This document shows, piece by piece, positions 44,701 to 56,700 of a stretch of 64,000 bases of DNA; the first letter of the stretch is position 1, and every line of letters begins with the position of its first letter. Origin of the DNA: Agelaius tricolor (lineage: Eukaryota; Chordata; Aves; Passeriformes; Icteridae). The stretch covers positions 95,093,381-95,157,380 of the forward strand of contig JALJCS010000001.1 of assembly GCA_023055355.1 (NCBI GenBank). Direction: 5' to 3'. The notes under the pieces are model-generated. The model made no database searches, had not been told where the DNA came from, and was given only the letters and a program-made list of their open reading frames with translations. The position numbers and the translations under genes are program-made.

Positions 44701-47700
44701 TCCATCTTCCCATAAAAATTGCCATAGTTTTAATTTATCTTTCTAGAGATGGAAAGAAATTAAGTTGGGAAAATATTTCAACACATTTCAGTCCTTTCTC
44801 CTAAATGTATATTTAGCCTAGAGCAGTTGTTGAAGCCCTGGTTAAACTTGTATTAAATAATTAAAATAAGCTCAAAGTTCCCTTCTCATCCCTATTCTAT
44901 ACCATCTATATCTACACCTATGTTTCCTTGTGTCTTCATCACCATTTCAGAATCAGATACTGACATTTCAAAGGGAAACAACAAAAATTAAAATTATGCT
45001 GAATAAATCTTGAAGAACTTCACAATATGCCTACATGATACTGCAAACCTTGAAGAATAATAATAACAATAAGTAGTAGTAGTAGTAGTAGTAGTGTGGC
45101 TTGAGGAGAATGCATGCCTGAAAGCATCAAGGCAGATGATTTTAATGGTGATATGTGGCAGAGTAGAAGAGAATAGAGTCAGCATCAGCTGCAGTTACAA
45201 AAAATAATGATTTCTTTTTTTTTTTTTTCCTGCTGGTTAAAAGGAGGTTTTGCCCTCTTATTAACAATTTCTTTTAAAACTATGGCAAGAAGGTTAGTGT
45301 TAGTAATACTTAGTTCTTTCAGGGGGAGTCAAGAGAGTATTTTATGGACAGCTCACTAGTTTTTTTTTTCCTATTTTTAGCATCCCAATGCACCTGTAAG
45401 TTCTATGAGCAGTTTGAGTAACAATGTTTCATCTTTGTATTGTCACTGCTACTCAACAACAATTGGAAAAGTTAAATGAAACTCATGTACCTTAATCCAG
45501 TCATTTTATGTGAGAACAGTGCCAAATATTAATTTAACTGTAGTTTTTTTGAAAAACCAGCTCATGGCATAAGACTTCTGCCCCCCAGTGTTACATGAAG
45601 CTCTCTTGAGGGATTGCACTCAAACCTGGGGCCAGTGGCTGTAAGGATGATTTTCCTGCTTTGTGGGTTTAACATTGAGCATCCTTCTGGCTGCTCTGGG
45701 CTGCTCAGGTCCACAATCCAAGCATGATGGGTGCATTCAGCAAGCCAAGTCTGCACTAAGGCATCTGACCCAGTCCTTTTCAATAGCAGTAAGATTGAAA
45801 TGTATTTCTACAATGAAACATAAAGACAGAAGGATCTTCCCTCTTAAATATCTCCTTCTATCTCTCTCACAAAGTCACATTTTCCTTTTAAAACATTGAG
45901 AAAAATCAGACTACCTACATCCAAGGCACAATTTAGAAGACCAAAACACTCCTCATTCTATAACTTTCATTCCATGCATTGTTTTCTCATACAAGAGACT
46001 ACATAGTACAAGGGGGAAAAAAATTATATGTTCGGTGTTTTCATTTTTCTTGGCAAGTCTTCAAGTGCTCATCTGATTATGAAATTATAAGAGAATCACT
46101 GGTTTTAACTTTCTAATTTCATGTTTTTCTTTTCTGTTTCAGGTCCTTGGTCAACACATTACCTGAATTTGTATCGTGTAACTTGTATTTTGTTTTTTGT
46201 TTTTACCATTTTGTAAACTAATAAACTTTGTTGCCACATAACTGTCTGATGGTCCCATCCTCTACAAAAATTTGTTCTTTTTCCTGTTGCAAAATTGAGA
46301 AAAATAGAGAAAATGGGCAGGAATTTGGAGAGCATTTTAAGTACTGAAGGATAAGCAGTGTTACTTGTCAGATTTTGTTTCCAAACATTCCAAAATAAAA
46401 TAAATCAAAAAGAGTATTCCAGGTTCTCCATTTGGGGTGCTCTAAAACTGTTACAGTGTCATACAGCTGTGTTTGCAACATTTAGAGGGATGTCTCTTTA
46501 TTTTTCTAGGTGTTTGTAAAGGCCCAGGCTGTTTTCACATAGATCTCATTACTTTTTAAAATTCATTAAAGAAATTTTTCAAATTTAATTGAGAGCATAC
46601 AACAATGGGAATAAGAGATGTTAAATCCTCCTGAAGCTATTGTTTTAATCAAGAGTTTTCTTATTTGGTTTTGATTCTATTCCTTGGTAGAAGTGCATTT
46701 CTCTTTGCAAATTCACTGCTGTTGGGGTTTGCTTCCAAGATTAGCATGGTATCTTTCTTGTTCAATATATATTTTAATATGATATTTCTATGGTAGAAAA
46801 TGATGCAGAATGTCAATACAAAATATCTTACAATACAAAAAAGCCATGGTATACCTGGCATTTTTTACATGTTTTTATGTAAATGTACTTACAAATCTAC
46901 TTATTTCACAAGAGCATTTTATTCTTGGTTGCATAATTTTTAGTAACGACTTTAGTCAGAAAACTGACTTTCAGAGTGCTTGAGCATTAGTGTGTAATTT
47001 TATCTGGCAATCTCAGTAGCAGAAGAGGTAAAAGGTTCTGTAAATGGTGAAAGTGACTTGTCATGTTATGGAAATAACCTACCACTGACCTACTGTCCAC
47101 ACAAGGTATCTGATTATGCACCTCACCTTTCTGTAAAATATTCTTATATTCTATTCAGAATTTTGGGTCTGCTTTAAACAGCAGCTATTTCTGTATTGTT
47201 TAAATTATATCTGTGTCTTTGAAATGCTTAATCCTCTAAAACTGCTGAAAAATTAAAATGCCAAAGACACTAGCTAAGGTTCAACATCAGGTTTCTCAGC
47301 ATATGAATTTGATACAGGTCTAAAAAGTAAGATTGCTCAGTTAATAGTTTTCTGTTCTATCTCCACCTGTTGTACTTAAATTATTAACTTGAAGTCAAAA
47401 ATTTTTTTTACAAAATATTAAATGTATTGATTTCATTGTTTCAAAACTTTAGAGTCTTCTTTAGAAAACTTTTAATTGAAGTAACAGAAGTCCTTTATAA
47501 AACAGCAAATTATTGATATAAATGTATTTATAGAACAGCAAGCGGAATTACTATTTTCAGCCATGCTATGGCAAATGCATGTGAAATTATAATCAAAGAA
47601 AGAATAAATTTTTAATCCCACAAGAAACTGATATTTCAGAGGACTTGTACTGGTGCAGAGACCAAATATGAAATTGTTCAAGGCAGATGTGACTCCTTTC

Positions 47701-50700
47701 TGCAACAGACTGACTTCCATAAAGTCTAGGGGAGCCTCCATTTCCCAAGGACAGTTGCATCAATCAAAATACTGACAGGCATTACGTGAAGAGAATTCTT
47801 CACCTGTACTGAAAATTCTGTGTGAGTTGAGTAAGACTGGCTGACTTGCAGCAGTGAAATGTTTATGGGCAGTCAGACTGAGTGAGCTGCATCATTCTGC
47901 TGCTCTCAGGCAGACTTGGCTACTGTGAGGGGAAAATTGCAGAGCAATAAAAGCAGTCATGGCTTGGCTTTTTTCTTAATGGTTTTCTCTTAATCTTTAT
48001 GCATTGAAACAAGTGAAGAGTTCTTTGCATTTTGTTTCTTCAGTCACTGCAGAAGTAAATAATACTACTGACCTCCCAAAAAGAATTCATGGTAAAAATC
48101 CCAATGAGATGAGGACAATGTCATAACACATCCCCAGTCAAACACACAGTCTGTGGCCCTTCACAAATTACTTAGCTAAGCAGGAAAGTCAGTAAGACAG
48201 GGTTGTCTGGTACTGAACAGAAGGCTGGCCTTGATACCCATGTGGAGAATAGCTAAAGAATCATCCTTTGTTCATAATGAACATAGACAGGATTAGTAAG
48301 CTTTGGTTGCTCAATGCCCTGAATTCTGTAGTGGTTTAAATGTTCAGGTCTTGATTTCACAAATTTTGTCTTACTCTTTAAATTTTCAATGTCAGGTAGA
48401 AGTAAATAGTCCTGAGAATAATGAGAGAAAATTATCATTGCTAAGCTGTATTTTATTAAGATAGAAAATACTCTTCTTGTGACATCATGTGAGAATGATA
48501 TTTATCTTTGAGGCTGAGAACATTGATAATGAAGCACAGCTGCAAGGTATGGAAATTTTCAAAATAAGATGAAGGCTTCTATAAGTTACTCAAAACATCA
48601 TAGTAGTGGAGTGAGTAGCAGAGCTAGAGCTGTGCTCTCAGGCTGTCCTATGAAAAGTTAGACTAGCCAAGAGCTCCAGTGTGGATGCTAATGAAAAAGG
48701 TTAATAGAGAAAAGAGGTTTTAGGACTGGAGGATGGAGGAGAGATGGTGTGTGTTCCCAGTGAACTCAGGTTCCCTGGAGTTAGTGAAGAAAGAGCTTTA
48801 TGGATTTAATGGACACTGAACCTCCTCTCTGGAGGGTCCATACAGACAGACAGAATGACAGTCTTAGATCACTGTGGCTCTTTTGTCTTGGCTTTGCAGT
48901 TAGAAAGATGAATGTAATTAGTAATCATGTGTTGGGAGACACTTGTGACACATTAGGTTAACGATCCTCTTCTCTTAATTCTTTTAATCCTCATATTACT
49001 TGTGTCCTAGTTAAAATTAAAGGCCTCAGACATAAATTCAGCACTTTGTCTGTACACAGCAGTCCTGTGTCCAGGGATTTAGTGACATTTCAAGCACCAA
49101 CAAAACATGTAAATTTGAATGCATCTACCTTCTGTATCCATCTGGTATTGGCATCAGCAGAGCTGCACACAAGGTGATTCTTACTCTGTATTTTGAACCA
49201 ATCTCTTAACTGCACACTTTTCCCTTCTTTGGTTATTTCTTTCAGCCAGCAAGTATGCAAAAATATACATAGACATTGTAGCACTGTAACTTTCATATAC
49301 AGAGCATGTACAGAATATCCACCAGTGGACTTGGGAAATATGTCAGTGCTTATTATGCTCATGAATGAAAGGAAATGCCAGGACCTCTTAAAGTATAACA
49401 TTCTGGGCCTGCTCATTAATGCAAACCCTCTAGGAAAATGTCTTATGACAATTTGACCTTTCCCCAACAATTACTCCTTATTCATGGTCAATTAGAAGGG
49501 TTTCTCTCATTTAAAAAAATATGAGGGTCAACTAATCAGATACCTAAAATAAAGTTGTTGAAATGGCAGGGGTTTTTTTTCTGATAAGTCAAATCTGTGT
49601 ATTTCATTCCCTCAGCAGGGAATAAATGCCTACATGGACAACTCCTTTTACAAAGATGTAATATAGCATGGGCACAGGAAAATGCCTCTTAATTTAGTGC
49701 TTTCATGTCTTTGCCAATGGGTGTCTAATTTTTGTTACAATACTCTTGGTACAATACTGTCCTGCCTTGGCTATGCAGTACTAAAAAACATCTGGGGAGT
49801 TCAGCAAACAACTTTGTGAGAGGGTAAGAGGTGGCTGAAATTTGAGTTGCAGTTTTTATTGCAGACATCAGCTTTTAATTCCATTGTATTGTTTAACCTT
49901 CAATGTGGTTACTCTGGGAGTATATTTGATTTCATTGACTTATTTTGTGCCCTCTGTGGATTCCCTACACCTGAATGATAGTTCTATAAACTAAACTTTT
50001 TGCTGAAATGAAATATGCTGAGACTGAGTGTCTAAATCTTCTGAGTTTGTACTTGTAGAGGTTTCATAACATAATTGTATTCTGATGTGAAAATCTCATC
50101 TAGAAAGCAAATTGGTGAAGTTTTTACAAACAATTCCTCTGTGAAGAATGATGTAAGTGTATTTTGTGTTCTGTTGCAAAATTTTATACATATTTTTATG
50201 TGCATATGGATTCCAAGATTCATAGAATAAGTTTGATTGGGAGGGACCTTTAAAGGCCATCTAGTTCAACCCCTTTACAATAAACAGGAACATTTTCAGA
50301 TTAGGTTGCTCAGAGTCCCATTCAATCTGACCTTCAATATTTCCAGGGATGCAGCATGCACCACCTCTCTGTGCTGCATGTTCCAGTGTTTCACCAATCT
50401 CATAATAAAAAAACTGTTTTCTTTACATCTAGTCTGAAAATCAATATATATTGATGTAATATATAAACCCAACCTTTTAAATGCAAAGGGTTGGGAAGGG
50501 TTTGTTTTTCATTTCACTGACCAGCAGGTCAAGGGAGGTAATTCAATTCTGAACTCCACTCTTGTCACAACCCACCTGGCGTGCTCTGTTCAGCTCTTGC
50601 CCCCCCAGCACAAAAAACACCATGGAGTCCAGAGGAGGGTCATGAAGATGGTCAGAGGGCAGGAGCCCCTCTCCTATGGAGACAGGCTGAGAGAGATGGG

Positions 50701-53700
50701 CTTGTTGAGCCTAGAGAAGAGAAAGCTCAGGGGGGAACCTTACTGTGCATTCCAGTACCTAAAGGAGGTGAACAAGAAAGTTGGATGAGGATCTTTTACA
50801 AAGTCATGTAGATACAGGACAAGGGAGAATGGCTTTAAACAGAAAGAGTGTAGATTTAGGTTAGATATTAGGAAGAAATTCTTTACTATGAGGGTGGTAA
50901 GGCACTGGAACAGGTTAATCAGGCAAGTTGTGAATGCCCAATCCCTGGAAGTTCAAGACCAGATGGGATGTAGCCTTGAGCAAGCTGGTGTAGTGGGAGG
51001 TGAAGCTCCCCATGGCAGGGGGGGTTGGACTAGATAATGTTTAGGTTCCTTTCCAGCCCAAACCATTCTTTGATTCTATGAAATGGCTCTGTCTTCTCTG
51101 TTTCATCCATAGTTCCTAAGTTCTTAGGATTGAATTTTATTGAAGCCTTGTGTAGACAGAGGAAAATCTCGGTAAAACGAGCTGTAAATCATTGCAGTGC
51201 TGATTTCAACATGTCACTTGTGTAGGCAAATCTTGCAGCAGTAACATGACACCTGTTAGACAAAGAACAGGTCAGTGATCCCTGGGTCTGGGACTGGTGC
51301 TGTGCCACAGTTGGTGCCCAGCAGCCCTTGATGTGAGCCCATTTACTAACAGGAACCAACACAAACTGTTGGGTCACTTGCTGTCTGTCTCTTTCAGCTG
51401 GAGACACAGTGATTGCTAAGAACTGGCAGCTTATAAAAACAGGTGATAGATGCTCAGAGATCGTCTTGGTATGCCCTCAAGGCCTTTTAAGTTACTTTGC
51501 TTGTAATTAGAGGATGCCAGAAGACCTTTATAGTCTATGTATAGACCATATGTGTGTATATATATATATACACACAGCTATATGCCAGGTGTGCAATATA
51601 TATATGGCTGTGTATTTCTGCTTCAAATTTGCTGCAGTTTCAAAGCCACTTCAGTACGTCTTTCTCCTGTAGTTATCTTTCTAAAATATAATCTGCCTAA
51701 CAAATGCCATCACAATGGTGTGTGCTGGAGTGTGTGCTCTCGTGCTGAGAGAGATGTCTGTGGGGCTGCAGGCTCATCCCATCAGTAGATCATCCTGCAT
51801 TAATGCCTCAGGCACTAATGCTAGCAAAGCTGTTCTGAGTTCTCTTAACTGATAAGTGACTCTCACTCCTTAGCAGCATAACAAGTAATAGCAAGAGCTT
51901 TGTAAACAGAGAACATCACTAGGCTTTGCTTTTCTAATCTGTCCGTATCCTTAATCATACAAGAAACATGAGGACATGGCAAGAGAAGAGCATCTGAAGC
52001 TTTTGTTGAAATGAGGTGGCAGGACAATTGCCACCTCATTCAGGCAAGGATATTCCCAATGCAAAACTTTGCTCTCCTTTCATGTTTTCATTGGCCACTG
52101 AGAGGAAATTAGGATGTAGGGAAAGGAAGAGTTGATCAGTGGGAGAAAAATTTCTTTCCTTACTGCCAATAAGTGGTTTTGCCTAAAGGGGGCTGCTAAA
52201 AGTTCCATGTGAAGAATGGTATAGCACTGGGAAAGGACAAAGGCACCAGTTTGGGCAGGTGGCTTGGTGGAGGACATTATTTATTGTGAAGTCATTGTGG
52301 CCAGGTAGCCTCAAGCCAAATTCAGAGAGTCACATTCCCGAAATTTTAGATTTGGATTTCAGCTACAGTAATCACATATCCTAGATCCATGCCAAGCCCC
52401 GATGGGAATATCATAAAAATTCTGCTTCAGGTGCAGTAGATGGCTTCTTAAGGTTTGAATATTTTTTCATTGCTGCTATTGTCTTTTGGGTAAATTGACA
52501 CAGTTTGCATCTGGAGGGGCTGTATTGTTTTTGTAATCACATTTTGTGATTACTGGCAAATAATAGCTTTAGCTTTTCACAGAGCGAAGCAGGATGACTC
52601 TGGCATACAAGTGTTCCAAGCAGAGAGCTCAAAGCTCCAATCTCCCCTTTCAGACAATATAAACTGACAGTGTGATTATGTACCTTCAGAACAAGAATGT
52701 GTGTAGAGGTTCAGGAAAGACTTGCCAAGCATAAATATTAAACATAGAACCTGCAGAAATCCCATCACTCAAACATGTGTATGAGGCATTTTGTTTCAGT
52801 AGACCTTGGTGATGGCGTTAACATTTTCATATTTAGATAAGGTTGAACTTATTGTTAAAAGTGTTTCAGTGGAAATACCATATACATTTTTTTTACCATG
52901 CTTGATGCTTTTTATGCTTGCTTTGCAGCATAGCTAATTTGGTTTTATCATGTTTTCCTGCAGCAGTTAAGATCATGGAAGAACCAGAATCATCGGGTGA
53001 TGATATTTTTGTTACAGCCAGCACTTATGAAGGTTTGCCTTTCTTTACTGCTCCAAGTGGCATCTCTACCATGCAGCCTGGAGCTGTCATTACCGATGTG
53101 CTGCCACCAATAGCACCGCTGCCTGCAGCCACCAGCCCGTCCTACAGCCCCTCTGAGGTCATTGAGCAGTCCCTTGAGTTACCAGGTGCCTCAGTGCCAG
53201 CCCCTGAGGGTGCTCCTGTGGATGGCACCGGGATGGGCGTGCAGGACATCGCTGCCGAGCTGGATCAGATGGGCGCCGTGAGCACGGCCGGGCTGGACGA
53301 GGGCAGTGGCTACATCCCAGTGCTGACCACGGAGCCTGCAGAGACCACCCCTGCACCCGTGCTCAAGTATGTCACTACCAGCTCCATGACCACTGCAGCC
53401 AAAGGCAAAGAGCTCGTGGTTTTCTTCAGCCTGAGGGTAACCAACATGCACTTCTCTGATGACCTCTTCAACAGGAGCTCGACAGAATACAAAGCACTGG
53501 AACAACAGTTCATGCAATTGGTGGGTGAAAATCAACCTGAACAGCATTTGTGGTAGCTGGGTGCAGTTTAAAGGAATACACTGAAGTGCACAGTATTTTA
53601 ACAATACTAAACCCTACTACAGTTCAGTCTGATAAGCTATATTTTAAAGGATCCATAAGCCTGGGATGCTCTTAGAGTCTTAAGACAGAGTTTATGAAGT

Positions 53701-56700
53701 CAGTGATGAAAGATTTTACTTGATCAAGAGAACCCAGATATATGCCTAGCATGTAATTTATTTGGCTTTTTCTTAGATCCACGTCAACAGTATAGCAGTG
53801 CTGATTGTATCTGAGACTTGTGTCTGCTTGCTGCATTTAAAAATAGGCTTTTAAAAATATATCATAGCATAGACTGTGATTAGATATGGATTTTCTCTGT
53901 TGGTACAATAGGGCACAGGTCAGCTCAGCTATAACATGCCTATTATACTATGCCCTAACCTGCCTGGATTGAATGTTTGAAAATAATTAAAGTTGGCTTT
54001 TGAGTGAGGTAATTTTTTTCTCTTCCAGATGAATAAACTCCCCAGCTGCTATGCATTTCATTACAGGGGAAATTGCTGCCCATCCATCTCAATACATTAT
54101 TGAGAAAAGAGCAGAAATCCAGAGGAAGATACTGCTAAACAGAAAAGTTAATTTGTTCATGGAGCTAACAATTGTATTAAACTCAGGAAAATAAATCTGT
54201 GATGTGTGTACTTGATAATGAAAATTGACTATAAGAGAAATTAATAGCAGGTAGACACTTACATCAAGTTAATATAAAGGCAAATTTCTGTTTTGCAGTT
54301 ACTTCCATACCTTCAGTCCAACCTTACAGGTTTTAAGCACCTGGAAATTCTCAACTTCAGGAATGGAAGTGTGATTGTGAACAGCAAAATGAAATTTGCC
54401 AAGACAGTGCCATACAATATCACAGAAGCAGTACACTGTGTTTTGGAAGATTTCTGTGATGCTGCAGCTCAGCACCTCAATTTGGAGATTGACAGCTATT
54501 CCCTGGATATTGAGCCAGGTAAGATTGCATTACTAATGTATGTGCTAAATCAAAACTAAGCAGACAATCTTTTTTCAGACTGTTACAGATTGAGAAGTAT
54601 GACTGTCTTGAAAATAACCACATTAGCAATATCCTCCCAATGATAGGGGGTAATAAGATGAAAAAAGCTGTTGCAAATTCTCTGCAGATATATTTTCTTA
54701 CTGTAATGAAAAGCTGGGTGGAGCTGTTGGGCTGTGCATGTTCACCAGCTGCTTTTCAGAGACAGAGTGATCTCTGGAATAAGTGCTGGGTGGAGACAGG
54801 TATAAGAAATGCTCATGTGCAGTTTGCAGGTCTTTCACTGGAGTATGGAAACATAATTTCTGGTGATTATTGCAATGTTATAAGCAAACCATGGTTTAGA
54901 ACATTATTTGTTCTTTTTTTAAAGGGATACATTATTCAAAACAAAAGGAGACAATGTGTAGGAATAATTGGATTCTACAGACACTCACTAATTGGGCATG
55001 ACTTTATGTAGTACTCCATAGATTTGTAATTCTAGAATCCCTCTGGATTTATATCTTTCAAATAAGTTTGTAGTCTTTGCTAAACAGTAGAAAGTCAGTA
55101 ACTACACATCTGGACACTATTCTTATGTCAAAAACTTAGTGTTTTCAAAAACTACACTATTTTATAAAATTGAAGCCTAAATCTATTTTCAGGCTCTGGT
55201 AATTATTTCAGGGTTGAATTTAATTTCATTGTCATGGAGAAGAACAATAGCAAAGGTATGCAGATGCCTCAAGCAGTTTTGGTTAAGCTGTCTTTTTATG
55301 TACAGATCTATGACAAGTCTGGAACAAAAATCCATTTAAAATTCAGTTTCTAACCAGTTTTCTTTTTACATATGTCTTTGTGGCCACTAAAAGCATAGGT
55401 AGCTTGTGGTAAAGAAAGCTAACAAAATCACAGTATTCTACCCACCAAATAAATCATAATAAACTGATGTTTGATGAATAAAGTATCAAATTAGTTAATT
55501 ATAAAGAGTAAACTTTAGGCTGCCATATGTTCCCTGCTTTAGTAATGAATTTTCATTAAATAAAAATTAAAATAAGAAAGATCCTAAAATGCAAATTCAT
55601 AAAAATTTTTAAATCTTTCATCTTCATCTGATATGCCTTACTGATATGGTATTTCAACATAATTCAGGAAAACAGAGAATTCATTAGAGAGAATTTGTGG
55701 AGAGAGCTAGTTTTTTGAGGCTTATAAGCTTATTAGGTAATATATAGTAGTATATATAGCTTATAAAGTAGCTTATAGAGTCAAAATAGAAGAAATTGTG
55801 TTCACAGAGCCAGTATATTTCAGTACAGGTGTGCCAAAGCCAGATGCGTTTTCATTTCAGAAAACAAATCAAAAAAATTAAACCCAACCTGTCTATCAAG
55901 TTAAGGTAATATAAGCAAATTCCTCCTTATTGTGAAACTGAGAGCCATCTAGTGGTAAGGATGTTCTACCAAAGTGAAGCATGGATGGGAACTGACAGTC
56001 CAAAATCTACATCAAGAGTCAGCAGCTGCAAAGGGCTGACTGCACTGGTCCTAAAGAATACCATAAAGAAGGACTTTTCAAAATACCTGCACGGAATACT
56101 TCATTATTACTTAATAATTTCTAATAATTAACTAATTATTAATTTTATATCTGTTCTTTATTTTTTATTAATAATTAATTTCTGTGGAAACAGAAAATAA
56201 AACAAAGTATGCACATATGTATTAAGGAAGATGAAATATTATCACAAGAACCCAGCCCAGCCAAGTGCTTGAGCCAAGCTCTACTTGTTGTTGGAGTTTA
56301 CGTGTGCTCACACCCCCAGTCCAGGAGCAAAGGATGTATCAAGCCAACATGCACACTGCATATAGCAAAGGGAAATGGTGCACACTAAACCCACTAGTCA
56401 GAAATTAAAACCAGGAATTAGCCATAAAATTATCGAGGGATTATAAGTGATCAGCTCTGATGGATTCATTTCTACTGCTGAAGCATATCCCAGTGTGTGT
56501 CTGAGATTTCCAGTACTCTGCAATCCTCATTTTTCATTTAAATTAGTATTACTGAGCATCTGGTGTATAGAGCATGAATGGCTGCAGAAGAAAACTCTCA
56601 TCCCAGTTACAAGCTGCAATATCCAGTACAAAACTTCCGTTTAAACTACATCATTATAAAGGGCCACAAAGCCCAGTTCATACCTGTATATCTGCTCTCG

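Larger units (their letters stand above)
37056..52963 (+). other. IMPG1 intron 12 (15.9 kb)
   Basis: Largest intron. Contains a duplicated 124-bp block (37247-37370 and 38747-38871), a 26-bp tandem pair (38863-38914), a GC-rich G/A-rich stretch (about 40635-40870), a (TAG)n microsatellite (45072-45096), the candidate terminal exon at 46143, two opposed CR1 fragments (50219-51082) and a palindromic TA/TG array (51551-51576). No further IMPG1 exon was convincing. Confidence 0.75.

Noticed and set aside
50581..50811. ORFs of 63-76 aa with charged residues
   Set aside because: Internal to the plus-strand CR1 3' fragment; remnant or chance frames of the element.
53159..53604. Minus-strand ORFs over exon 13
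   Set aside because: Antisense shadows of the GC-rich IMPG1 exon.
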